Positions 6,826 to 13,952 of a stretch of DNA of 23,806 bases are shown here, piece by piece. The DNA lies in contig CAJGEB010000001.1 in assembly GCA_904502045.1 (NCBI GenBank), positions 1-23,806 on the forward strand, written 5' to 3'. A program made the translations under genes and the position numbers. This stretch comes from an uncultured Oscillospiraceae bacterium (GTDB lineage Bacteria; Bacillota; Clostridia; Oscillospirales; Ruminococcaceae). The notes beneath the pieces are model-generated. The model had not been told where the DNA came from. It ran no database searches and was given only the letters and a program-made list of their open reading frames with translations. Numbering within the stretch: the first letter of the stretch is position 1; each line of letters opens with the position of its first letter.

Positions 6826-8151
6826 GTGTTAAAAGCAGGATTTTCAAGGGTTGATATTACACCGCCTCTCGGCGACGAGATTGCGGGATATTTCGTACAA
6901 AGACTCGCGGACGGAGTTCTTGACCCTCTTTATGTGAATACAATAGCATTGCAAAACGGCGAAGATACGCTGATTCTTATGGCGGCAGACTGTATGGCAG
7001 TAATGCTCGATGCAATAAATAAAATAAAAGCGATAATATCCGAGCACACCGGAGTGCCGGAAGATAATATTCTTTTTTCTGCGCTTCATCAGCATACGGC
7101 GACTCAGCTGGGGGGAACAGGTGAAAATGCGCTTGGAGATATGCCTTTTATAGACGTAGTAATGCGCAAATTTGCCGACGGAGCGCAAATGGCAATAGAC
7201 GACCTTAGGGAAGCGGGAATGAGTACCGCGCTTACAGAGTTAGCAGAGCCGATTTCCTTCGTGCGCCGCTATTTTACCGATGACGGAAAAGTAAAGACCA
7301 ACCCGAATACTGATGAAATAAAAATAGTTGCCCGTTGCTCAGAAGCGGATAACACGGTGAGAGTAGTTCGTTTTCACAGAGAAGGAGCAAATGATATAGC
7401 TCTCATCAACTTCTCAACACACCCCGACGTAATCGGCGGAACCAAGTGGTCGGCAGACTGGCCCGGATTTACCTGCAGGTTTGTTGAAGAGGCGCTTGAG
7501 GGAGTATCTGCAATATTCTTTACCGGAACGCAGGGCGACACCAATCACATTGATTATTTCAAGCCTAACGCGGAGCGATTCAAGGAAACGCCGTATCAGC
7601 ACAGTGAATATATGGGACGAATAGTTGCTGACGCAGTTATTTCGGTATGGGATAAGACCGAAGCTCAGACCGAAACAGCGCTTTCCTGCGAAAGCCGTAT
7701 TATATACAACAAGACAAACACCGAAGGAATTGAGTATTACGACGATGCGGTAGCGTATGACAAGGAATATGCAGAGAAATCCACAGGAGAGAACTGGGGA
7801 AAGCTGAGCATAACAAGTGATAAAATAATTTCCATTGCTCACGCAAGGCGTATTATAGCATTAAGGAACGCGCCGATATTCCGTCCGATTCCGTTGATGG
7901 TCGTATCAATAGGAAACGTGGTTATTGTAGGATTTGGAGGCGAGCCGTTTACCGAATACAGCAGAATAGTTAAAAGGCTTGCGCCCGATAAATTTACAAT
8001 GACGACTATAAACACCAACGGATATACAGGATATTATCCCAGTGCGGAGGCGTTTAAGCAAGGCGGATACGAGGTGGACGGATCTCTGTTTTCGCCCGAC
8101 ATTGAATCGCAGATAGTAGAAGCTGTTGAGGATATGCTGAAAAACATCTGA
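6826..8151 (+). CDS. Neutral/alkaline ceramidase-like domain protein
   Basis: A 441-residue cytosolic protein (no signal peptide) matching the catalytic fold of neutral ceramidases (Ceramidase_alk N-terminal domain). Landmarks are FSRVDITPP at the start; LHQHT (H88, H90) for the first zinc-binding loop; STHPD (H199) followed by SADWPGF for the second; GEPFTEYS with E373; and NGYTGYYP (Y400, Y403) for the zinc-ligand tyrosine region. Where true ceramidases carry the nucleophilic serine in GDVSPN, this protein has GDTNHI (237-242), so ceramide hydrolysis is doubtful and another amidase or ester substrate is possible. GTG at 6826 is chosen because AAAGGAGG sits 7 bases upstream; the ATG at 6793 has no ribosome site. 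It is transcribed from its own promoter and ends at a shared terminator. Confidence 0.85.
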   Translation: MLKAGFSRVDITPPLGDEIAGYFVQRLADGVLDPLYVNTIALQNGEDTLILMAADCMAVMLDAINKIKAIISEHTGVPEDNILFSALHQHTATQLGGTGENALGDMPFIDVVMRKFADGAQMAIDDLREAGMSTALTELAEPISFVRRYFTDDGKVKTNPNTDEIKIVARCSEADNTVRVVRFHREGANDIALINFSTHPDVIGGTKWSADWPGFTCRFVEEALEGVSAIFFTGTQGDTNHIDYFKPNAERFKETPYQHSEYMGRIVADAVISVWDKTEAQTETALSCESRIIYNKTNTEGIEYYDDAVAYDKEYAEKSTGENWGKLSITSDKIISIAHARRIIALRNAPIFRPIPLMVVSIGNVVIVGFGGEPFTEYSRIVKRLAPDKFTMTTINTNGYTGYYPSAEAFKQGGYEVDGSLFSPDIESQIVEAVEDMLKNI

Positions 8152-8180
8152 GATTAGATTCAGAGAAAAACAGCGAAATA

Positions 8181-8214
8181 AAACAGATCCCCCGAGTAAT
8201 CGGGGGATCTGTTT
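8181..8214. terminator. Bidirectional terminator between convergent genes
   Basis: A perfect 14-bp stem (AAACAGATCCCCCG and its complement) has a 6-base loop. T-rich tails follow on both strands, TTTATGTTTT after the plus arm and TTTTATTTC on the minus strand. It serves both the ceramidase-like gene (plus) and hisS (minus). Confidence 0.85.
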
Positions 8215-8223
8215 ATGTTTTGG

Positions 8224-9546
8224 TTAGCCGATGAGGAAATTTTCATCAAAAGAATCCGCAATACCCTCAATGGACTGAGCAATGAGCTTGTTGTAGATGT
8301 AATCGACGAGGGAAGCGAGAGTAGTCTCCTCTTTTTCGCTTTTTTTCATATCCTTGACCTCAACGATACCGCTCTGGAGCTCGTTATCACCGATGATAAC
8401 GGAGAATTTGGCTCCTATCTTGTCGCAATACTTCATCTGAGCCTTAACGCTTCTGCCGACGACGTCGCACTCTACCTTAAAGCCCTCTTCTCTGAGCTTG
8501 TAAGCGAGCTTAAGAGCTTCGACGGCAGCAGCGTCGCCTGAGGAACCGATATAGAGGTCGCAGGTTTCGGGCTCGGGGAAAGGACACTCGCAGCGTTCCA
8601 TGAGCATGACGAGGCGTTCGAGTCCCATAGCAAAGCCAAGCGCGGGGAGCTTCGGACCGCCGAGCGACTCAAGAAGTCCGTCGTATCTTCCGCCGCCGCA
8701 AATTGCGCTTTGGGAACCGAGCTTATCGGTAATAAATTCAAAAACGGTACGGTTATAGTAGTCCAGTCCGCGAACGATGTCGGGGTTAACGGTGTAATTA
8801 ACTCCCACAGCATCAAGTCGGCGTTTAAGGCCGTCGAAATGCTCGGCGCAATCGGGGCAGATAAAATCGAGGATTTTGGGAGCTCCGGAAGCAATTTCTT
8901 TGCAAACGGGACTTTTACAATCGAGGATACGCATAGGATTTTTGGAGAGTCTGCCGTTGCAGGTTTCGCACAGGGACTGGGTCCTTGAAGAAAAATACTC
9001 AACCAAAGCGAGCTGATATTTTTTTCTGCATTCGGGACAGCCGATGGAGTTTATTTCAAGTCGGGTATCGGGGATTCCGAGCGCATCAATAACGCTTTTT
9101 GCAAGTAAAATGACCTCTGCGTCAGCAGAAGGAGAAGCGGCGCCGAACGCCTCGACTCCGAACTGATGGAACTCTCTGAGACGTCCCATCTGCGGTTTTT
9201 CGTATCTGAAGCAGCTCACAACGTAGCTTGTTTTGAGAGGGAGCGCATCGTTAACAAGACCGCGCTCAATAACGCTGCGGCAGACTCCGGCAGTACCCTC
9301 GGGGCGCATAGTAACGGAGCGTCCGCCCTTATCGTTAAAGGTATACATCTCCTTTTGGACGACGTCGGTAGTTTCACCGACACCTCTTGCGAAGAGCTCG
9401 GTATGCTCAAAAACGGGGGTACGAATCTCGCGGAATCCGAATTTTGAAGCTATATCAAGAGCAGTACGCTCAATGTATTGCCATTTGTAGCTGTCGGCGG
9501 GTAAAACGTCCTGAGTACCGCGCGGAGCGTTAGTAATGAGAGCCAT
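8224..9546 (-). CDS. hisS: Histidyl-tRNA synthetase
   Basis: A 440-residue class II aminoacyl-tRNA synthetase that charges tRNA-His. Motif 2 is seen as CFRYEKPQMGRLREFHQFG, the two histidine-binding signatures as VRGLDYYNRTVFEF and ICGGGRYDGL, and motif 3 as ALGFAMGLERL. The C-terminal anticodon-binding domain begins near CDLYIGSSGD. A cysteine-rich stretch lies between (CPECRKKYQ, CETCNGRL, then further Cys), resembling the zinc-binding insertion of many clostridial HisRS. The start at 9546 has AAAGGAGA 7-8 bases upstream and gives the conserved MALITNAPRGTQDVLP opening. aspS, its frequent partner, is not downstream. No T-box leader is visible in the 74 bases before it. Confidence 0.96.
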   Translation of the reverse strand: MALITNAPRGTQDVLPADSYKWQYIERTALDIASKFGFREIRTPVFEHTELFARGVGETTDVVQKEMYTFNDKGGRSVTMRPEGTAGVCRSVIERGLVNDALPLKTSYVVSCFRYEKPQMGRLREFHQFGVEAFGAASPSADAEVILLAKSVIDALGIPDTRLEINSIGCPECRKKYQLALVEYFSSRTQSLCETCNGRLSKNPMRILDCKSPVCKEIASGAPKILDFICPDCAEHFDGLKRRLDAVGVNYTVNPDIVRGLDYYNRTVFEFITDKLGSQSAICGGGRYDGLLESLGGPKLPALGFAMGLERLVMLMERCECPFPEPETCDLYIGSSGDAAAVEALKLAYKLREEGFKVECDVVGRSVKAQMKYCDKIGAKFSVIIGDNELQSGIVEVKDMKKSEKEETTLASLVDYIYNKLIAQSIEGIADSFDENFLIG

Positions 9547-9580
9547 AAAAAATCTCCTTTGAGTGAATATTTATAAATTT

Positions 9581-9602
9581 AGTCCCGGAGTTGACCGGGA
9601 CT
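9581..9602 (-). terminator. Stem-loop between mgsA and hisS
   Basis: An 8-bp stem (AGTCCCGG with CCGGGACT) and a 6-base loop lie 18 bases after the mgsA-like stop. The minus-strand tail is only AAATTTATAA, so termination may be partial and hisS may share the upstream transcript. A TATAAT on the minus strand at 9614-9609 without a good -35 could be a weak hisS promoter. Confidence 0.5.
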
Positions 9603-9620
9603 TGATTGATTATAAAAAGT

Positions 9621-10043
9621 TCAGCGTCCGGAATAATACTGTGTACCGGGATTTACTATTTCGCGCCAATCGAGGTCGCCGCGGTCGAGAGCGTGGATGA
9701 GAGCCTCGGCGGTAGCGATGTTGGTGGCGACGGGAATGTTATGCACGTCGCAAAGGCGCAGGAGCTCCGTCTGCTCGCCGTCGGGAGTGCGCTGAGGTAA
9801 GGGGTCGCGGAAGAAAAGCAAAACGTCTATTTCATTGCAGGCGATGCGGGCGCTTATCTGCTGATATCCGCCCTGTCTGCCGCTGAGAAAGCGGGTAATA
9901 TCAAGGCCGGTCACCTCGGAAACGAGCTTACCGGTAGCGCCGGTGGAGCAAAGGTTATGTCGGCTTAAAACACCGCAGTAGGCGATGCAGAATTGTACCA
10001 TAAGTTCTTTTTTAACGTCGTGAGCAATTAAAGCTATGTTCAT
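9621..10043 (-). CDS. mgsA: Methylglyoxal synthase homologue with altered active site
   Basis: A 140-residue MGS-like-fold protein, colinear without gaps with methylglyoxal synthase (dihydroxyacetone phosphate to methylglyoxal). Family blocks are MNIALIAHDVKKELMVQF, STGATGKLV, FLSGRQGGYQQI, FFRDPL and HNIPVATNIATAEALI. Several active-site positions differ from the E. coli enzyme. Catalytic Asp71 is Tyr60 (GGDQQ has become GGYQQ), His98 is Pro87, Asp101 is Glu90, and phosphate-binding Thr47 is Ala36. Asp20 (D9), Ser65 and Gly66 are kept. Classical activity is therefore unlikely; a sensor or structural role, or another reaction, is possible. The start at 10043 is fixed by homology; its ribosome site is weak. 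It follows minD by 43 bases, presumably in one operon. Confidence 0.88.
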   Translation of the reverse strand: MNIALIAHDVKKELMVQFCIAYCGVLSRHNLCSTGATGKLVSEVTGLDITRFLSGRQGGYQQISARIACNEIDVLLFFRDPLPQRTPDGEQTELLRLCDVHNIPVATNIATAEALIHALDRGDLDWREIVNPGTQYYSGR

Positions 10044-10086
10044 GGATTTTGTATTTATCCGGCGTTTTTCGGATAAAACTCCTTTC

Positions 10087-10827
10087 TCAGAATTTGTTGA
10101 ATTTGAGGGGAACCTCGCAGCCGTCAAGACGGGCAGCGATATTTGAAAGGGCTTGTCCTGCGGGGGAGGATAGGTTGAGGGGAGCTCCCGTAGCAGAGGA
10201 CTTGTGCAGCTTGCGGTCGTTGGGAATCACACCGAGCAGACGCGCACCGACGGTATCAATAACATAGTCGATATTACCCGAAGAAAACAGATTAAAGGAA
10301 AATCTGTCCGCCTTATTTATAATGAGGCGCTTATCGGTAACACCGTTTTCGGAAACTACGATCGACGCCTTAGCCGCATCTCTCACCGCTACCTCATCAG
10401 GCGGCGAAACGATAAGAGCAACATCTGCGACGGCACACGCCGAGGTAATAGCCTTTCCGACGCCTGCGGGACCGTCTATAATAATGTAGTCCCAATAATG
10501 CTTAAGACCGTTGCACAGGCGGTTAAAGTCGTGGTCGGCGGCGAAGAAGTTTTCGTTAAAGGGAGCCGGCATCATCTGAAGATTTTCGCAAAATGAGCAC
10601 TGATACAGCGCCTTTACCGGTTCACATCTTCCGCAAAGCACATCCGAAAGGTCGAAGGTAATCTCCTGCGAAAGACCGAGCTGAGCATCAAGACTGCGAA
10701 GTCCGGCATCAAGCTCTATAAGCAGAACCTTCTTACCGCGTTTAGCGAGGCAATAACCCAAAGAAGCGGACAGGGTAGTTTTCCCGACGCCGCCTTTTCC
10801 GGATACCGTCAAAAAGATTTTTGCCAT
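10087..10827 (-). CDS. minD: MinD-like septum-site ATPase lacking a membrane-targeting tail
   Basis: A 246-residue deviant-Walker ATPase. It shows SGKGGVGKTT with the signature lysine (residues 9-18), GLRSLDAQLGL with the MinD-type switch region, DVLCGRCEPVKAL, IIIDGPAG, RLIINKADR, and LLGVIPNDRKLHKSSATGAP. These are closest to MinD within the ParA/MinD superfamily. Canonical MinD continues after the EVPL motif with an amphipathic helix that binds membrane; here the protein stops five residues later (KFNKF). minC and minE, usually beside it in Clostridia, are absent. AAAGGAC lies about 10 bases before the ATG. The location between PBP2 and the MgsA homologue is the normal Clostridia order, so it is probably the minD orthologue with altered function. 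Confidence 0.85.
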   Translation of the reverse strand: MAKIFLTVSGKGGVGKTTLSASLGYCLAKRGKKVLLIELDAGLRSLDAQLGLSQEITFDLSDVLCGRCEPVKALYQCSFCENLQMMPAPFNENFFAADHDFNRLCNGLKHYWDYIIIDGPAGVGKAITSACAVADVALIVSPPDEVAVRDAAKASIVVSENGVTDKRLIINKADRFSFNLFSSGNIDYVIDTVGARLLGVIPNDRKLHKSSATGAPLNLSSPAGQALSNIAARLDGCEVPLKFNKF

Positions 10828-10890
10828 CAGCGGATACGTCCTTTCGGTAAAATAGATAAAATGTGCCTTGTTATCTGCACTTACAATGGT

Positions 10891-10919
10891 ATTTTAATAT
10901 ATTTTTTACAATATTACAA
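10891..10919 (-). promoter_or_regulatory. Possible sigma-A promoter upstream of minD
   Basis: On the minus strand, TTGTAA (10919-10914), a 17-base spacer and TAAAAT (10896-10891) lie in the AT-rich 123-base gap between PBP2 and minD. This would let minD-mgsA be expressed apart from the mre genes. Confidence 0.45.
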
Positions 10920-10950
10920 TATTTTTCTTGCAAAAAACCAAAAAAGAGCG

Positions 10951-12960
10951 TTAATTTTTTTCAGACTCTTGGTCGAGAGCAGGGGGAGTAATGCCAAAGA
11001 AGTAGTAATCGAGGATATACCGTGCGATTTGAGTGGCGTTGTAGCCGTGGCCTGCGTTTTCGAGGATAATTGAGATAGCGATTTGGGGGTCGTCTGCGGG
11101 AGCATAGCAGATAAAAGCGGCGTTAAGTGAGGAACCCGTTTCGGGAGTACCCGTTTTTGAGGCTATCTTGATGGGGTAATTTCTGAGAGGAGCTCCTGCC
11201 GTACCTGCAGTTGCAAGCAGCATACCCTCTTTAACGGTACTGAGCGCCGATTCTCCGACACCGTAATCGGCAAGGTCCACAACGACCTCCGGTACGGCTT
11301 CGTAAAACGTTTCCTCGTTATTGTAAGAGGTAATTTTCTTTATTACGTTAACGTCCATCCGCTTACCGCTGTTGGCGAGAGCGGCGGCGTAGTTTGCGAG
11401 CTGCAGGGGAGTAAAGGCGTTGTCGGACTGTCCGATGGAAGCCTGCAGAATATCTCCCGCAAACCAGTCAAGCCCAATCGACTCACGGTATTCGGGTCCT
11501 GCAAGACGGCCGGTTCTTTCCGGCAGCTCAACTCCGGTCGCCTGACCGAGTCCGAGCAGGGAACTGTATCGGTTTACCCGTTCGATACCGAGCTGGCGTC
11601 CGACGTCGTAGAAAAAGACGTTGCAGGACACCTTCAGAGCGTTAAGTACATTCGTAGCACTGTGAACACCCATGCAGGTAGGCTGATAGGCGGGGAAGTG
11701 GTAGTATTTTCCGGTGCAGGTCACGGTAGTTGAAGCGGTAATGAGATTTTCCGAGAGTGCTGCTATCGAAACCGACGGCTTATACGTCGAACCGGGAGCG
11801 TATATTCCGCTGAAGGCGCGGTTGTAGTAGGGATTATTTTCGTCTTTGATGAGGGTGGAATAGTCCTCGTAGTATGTTGAAAGGTTATAAGTGGGGTAGT
11901 TTGCGGATGCGAGTAATTCGCCGGAAGCAACGTCCATCACAACAACGCTTCCCGCGGTAACGTCTTTACCGTGGTCGGTATCCTCTTGCTGTTTGAGGTA
12001 TTCTATATGGGTAGCGAGGGAGTCCTGCACCGCGCGCTGAAGGTTTGCATCTATCGTAAGGTAGACGGAGTTTCCCGGCGTGGGATGTGTCGTTACCTCT
12101 GTCGAGATTACCTTTCCCGTGCCGTCAAGATATACCGTCATCTCGCCGTCCTCGCCTCTGAGCTCATCTTCGTACGTCTTTTCGACTCCGATTTTTCCGA
12201 TGTAGTCGTTGAGGCTGTAATCGTCGGGAAGGCCCTCAAGGTCCTCGGGGTAGAGCGGGCCGATTATTCCCACAAGATGCGGAGCTATATCTCCCGCAAC
12301 ATATTCTCTTACGGTAGTTTCTTCGATTACGGCTCCCTGCAAAAGAGAGCTGTTTTCGGATATCTTAGTCACCGTATCCATACTGATATCCGATGCAAAA
12401 ACAAAGGGCGTTTTCATTGAAAAATCCCGCAGATACATTTCGTACCGAACTCCTGCAATTGCGCGGAACTCCTCATCGGTAGCTTCCTCGAGCCCGTACT
12501 TATCCTTCAGCCAGTATACTGCGTCCTCAACCGTGGCGTACTGCTCAATATTCAGGTACTTCTTGAGCTTGGAAACCGCGCTTTCTCTTCCCTCAACAAA
12601 CTCAAACGGAGCCGTTTCGGTAATCGGCAGGGTATCGTTCCACTCCTCGCCCGCCTGACTCAAAATGGATACAAGCCTTAAAATTATCTCATTTTCGGAG
12701 CCGCTCGGAAAGTATGCCTTGTTTATCGTCAGGTCATATCCGATAGTATTTATCGCAAGAGGAACTCCGTTGCGGTCGAATATCTCTCCTCTTGCCGCTT
12801 TAAGCCGCTGTGTTCTTGTGTAAAGCGAGGGTAGGCGGTCCTTGTATTTGTCGGCGTTTACTATCTGAATATTCATAAGTCTTAGTCCGTACGCAAACAT
12901 TATCGCAAAAATCAGTCCTATCAAAACAAAAAAACTCGAAACAGACATCTTATTCTTCAT
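10951..12960 (-). CDS. mrdA: Penicillin-binding protein 2 (elongasome transpeptidase)
   Basis: A 669-residue class B PBP, the cross-linking enzyme of the Rod/elongasome complex with MreBCD. A single N-terminal membrane anchor (about 8-28, SSFFVLIGLIFAIMFAYG) is followed by the PBP dimer domain beginning with RLKAARGEIFDRNGVPLAIN. The transpeptidase domain carries S391-T-Y-K (SxxK), S445-C-N (SxN) and K602-T-G (KTG). All three catalytic motifs are intact. The ATG at 12960 follows AAAGGAG by about 10 bases; a GTG three codons upstream is too close to the ribosome site. It lies 36 bases after mreD. The residue after the KTG motif and the spacing are ordinary for the family. Confidence 0.95.
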   Translation of the reverse strand: MKNKMSVSSFFVLIGLIFAIMFAYGLRLMNIQIVNADKYKDRLPSLYTRTQRLKAARGEIFDRNGVPLAINTIGYDLTINKAYFPSGSENEIILRLVSILSQAGEEWNDTLPITETAPFEFVEGRESAVSKLKKYLNIEQYATVEDAVYWLKDKYGLEEATDEEFRAIAGVRYEMYLRDFSMKTPFVFASDISMDTVTKISENSSLLQGAVIEETTVREYVAGDIAPHLVGIIGPLYPEDLEGLPDDYSLNDYIGKIGVEKTYEDELRGEDGEMTVYLDGTGKVISTEVTTHPTPGNSVYLTIDANLQRAVQDSLATHIEYLKQQEDTDHGKDVTAGSVVVMDVASGELLASANYPTYNLSTYYEDYSTLIKDENNPYYNRAFSGIYAPGSTYKPSVSIAALSENLITASTTVTCTGKYYHFPAYQPTCMGVHSATNVLNALKVSCNVFFYDVGRQLGIERVNRYSSLLGLGQATGVELPERTGRLAGPEYRESIGLDWFAGDILQASIGQSDNAFTPLQLANYAAALANSGKRMDVNVIKKITSYNNEETFYEAVPEVVVDLADYGVGESALSTVKEGMLLATAGTAGAPLRNYPIKIASKTGTPETGSSLNAAFICYAPADDPQIAISIILENAGHGYNATQIARYILDYYFFGITPPALDQESEKN

Positions 12961-12996
12961 CAGGCACACACTCCTTTCTTTTAAATAAATACTCCA

Positions 12997-13518
12997 TCAT
13001 ATTTTAAGAAGTCTTGAAAACTTCAGATACACAAACCTTACGATATAAAAAAGTATCGGTGCAATAACTATCGTATATATCGCAACCGGAAAAAGCTTTC
13101 TCCAGAACACCATCGGTGCGTATTCATATCCCCACATCGAGTACATCAGATAATATTCAACCGCAGCTCGCACTATTGCCGTAACAGCTGAAAAAAACCA
13201 CCCGTTTACTATCGTGGGCCGAAGCAGATACCTCGAAAGCAGTCCTGTAATAATCGCAAAAATGAAAAATATAAACGCGTTTACTCCCAACAGCATAGTA
13301 GAGGTGAAGTCACACAGAAGTCCGCCGACGAGCGCGTAGGTTCCGCCCGTAACCTCCCCTTCAAATACCGATATCGCAATTACGTACGGTACTATCAGCA
13401 TCGGTCGTATTCCGCCAATATCGAAAAGTCCCGGCGCAGACTGTATTAAAAATAGTAAAAGCAGCACTACGGAGTAGGTCGCGTATTTCGCTATCCGTAT
13501 CCATCGGTATTTTGCCAT
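12997..13518 (-). CDS. mreD: Rod shape-determining protein MreD
   Basis: A 173-residue integral membrane protein with about five or six hydrophobic segments. They begin with YSVVLLLLFLIQSAPGLF and include GGTYALVGGLLCDFTS, the best-conserved MreD region. MreD is a membrane component of the elongasome that links MreB/MreC to PBP2 and RodA. ATG at 13518 is preferred, because the in-frame GTG at 13527 is only about 2 bases after the AAAGGAC ribosome site. PBP2 follows directly, but mreC lies 405 bases upstream, which is unusual since these genes normally abut. Third positions are purine-rich (ATA for Ile, GTA for Val), in contrast with the pyrimidine-ending codons of neighbouring mreC. Confidence 0.92.
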   Translation of the reverse strand: MAKYRWIRIAKYATYSVVLLLLFLIQSAPGLFDIGGIRPMLIVPYVIAISVFEGEVTGGTYALVGGLLCDFTSTMLLGVNAFIFFIFAIITGLLSRYLLRPTIVNGWFFSAVTAIVRAAVEYYLMYSMWGYEYAPMVFWRKLFPVAIYTIVIAPILFYIVRFVYLKFSRLLKI

Positions 13519-13617
13519 AATCCGCACCGTCCTTTCTTAAAATTTTATTTGAGGAATATTACAAATAGTATAACTACGGCGGAATTATACTCTTGTTCCG
13601 GCGATTTCTATACTTTT

Positions 13618-13695
13618 CGGCGATCCGCCGGCGGCTGCGCCGCCGACCGCGGAACGCGGTATGGCGAAAGCGGAGCTTTCGCCTGCGGATCGCCG
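13618..13695. repeat. Four-way cloverleaf palindromic element E2
   Basis: An 11-bp perfect outer stem (13618-13628 with 13685-13695, CGGCGATCCGC) encloses three perfect hairpins. Hairpin 1 is CGGCGGC, TGC, GCCGCCG (13629-13645). Hairpin 2 is ACCGCG, GAA, CGCGGT (13646-13660). Hairpin 3 is GGCGAAAGC, GGA, GCTTTCGCC (13663-13683). Only three bases (13661-13662 and 13684) are unpaired at the junction. The size (78) and the GGA loop match element E1 (80). It is not a tRNA, having no anticodon arm, T-loop or CCA logic. Its role is unknown. Confidence 0.85.
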
Positions 13696-13704
13696 CAGTT
13701 TTAC

Positions 13705-13952
13705 GGGGGAGAAAAAATTTGCGGTAAAGGAGCCGGAACAAGAGGTGCGGCTACCGCAAAAAAGCGCGAAATCGTGGGAAATATAAGTTTAATTAATTTT
13801 TAGTTCGGGTTTAGTTTCCGAAGGTAGTGGGGGAATTCGCGGACCGTCGAAAGACGGCGAAACGGACGCGTTTCGAGCGAATTCGAGGCGCGAAATGGTA
13901 GGAAACGCAAGTTTGATCAATTTTTAGTTCGCGCTGTCGCCATAGTTACCGA
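13705..13952. repeat. Degenerate ~124-bp tandem duplication covering the mreC 3' end
   Basis: Two units begin with GGGGGA at 13705 and 13829, and contain a 44-base match (13764-13807 and 13888-13931, 37 of 44 identical, six of seven differences being transitions). Both matches have the same 124-base offset. Unit B runs into the mreC stop codon (13926-13924) and last codons. Unit A carries the corresponding stop-like remnant, then a further 14-base match to mreC coding sequence shifted by 7 bases. Inner stems differ: 13718-13726 with 13752-13760 in unit A, and element E3 in unit B. Confidence 0.75.
13833..13884. repeat. Three-way-junction palindromic element E3
   Basis: Outer arms GAATTCGC and GCGAATTC (13833-13840, 13877-13884) enclose CCGTC, GAAA, GACGG (13844-13857) and CGAAACG, GACG, CGTTTCG (13858-13875). 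The architecture echoes E1 and E2 but on a smaller scale, and it sits inside the second tandem unit just downstream of mreC. Confidence 0.7.

Larger units (their letters stand above)
13519..13923. other. Expanded mreC-mreD intergenic region
   Basis: This 405-base stretch carries no credible gene. From left to right it holds the mreD ribosome site, an AT-rich part with a minus-strand TATAAT (13589-13584) lacking a clear -35, the cloverleaf element E2 (13618-13695), and two degenerate ~124-base tandem units (13705 onward). Each unit contains a stem structure and ends in a copy of the mreC 3' end. An 84-codon plus-strand frame crosses it but consists only of these repeats. Confidence 0.8.

Noticed and set aside
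9547..9620. A T-box or other tRNA-sensing leader before hisS
   Set aside because: The interval is only 74 bases with one simple stem-loop and no T-box (TGGnACCGCG) sequence.
13618..13695. Cloverleaf considered as a tRNA gene
   Set aside because: Despite four arms and about 78 bases, the arms have 3-base loops, so there is no anticodon loop, D-loop or T-loop consensus.
13549..13803. An 84-codon plus-strand open frame in the mreC-mreD gap
   Set aside because: It consists of the cloverleaf element and tandem unit A; no ribosome site or protein-like pattern.
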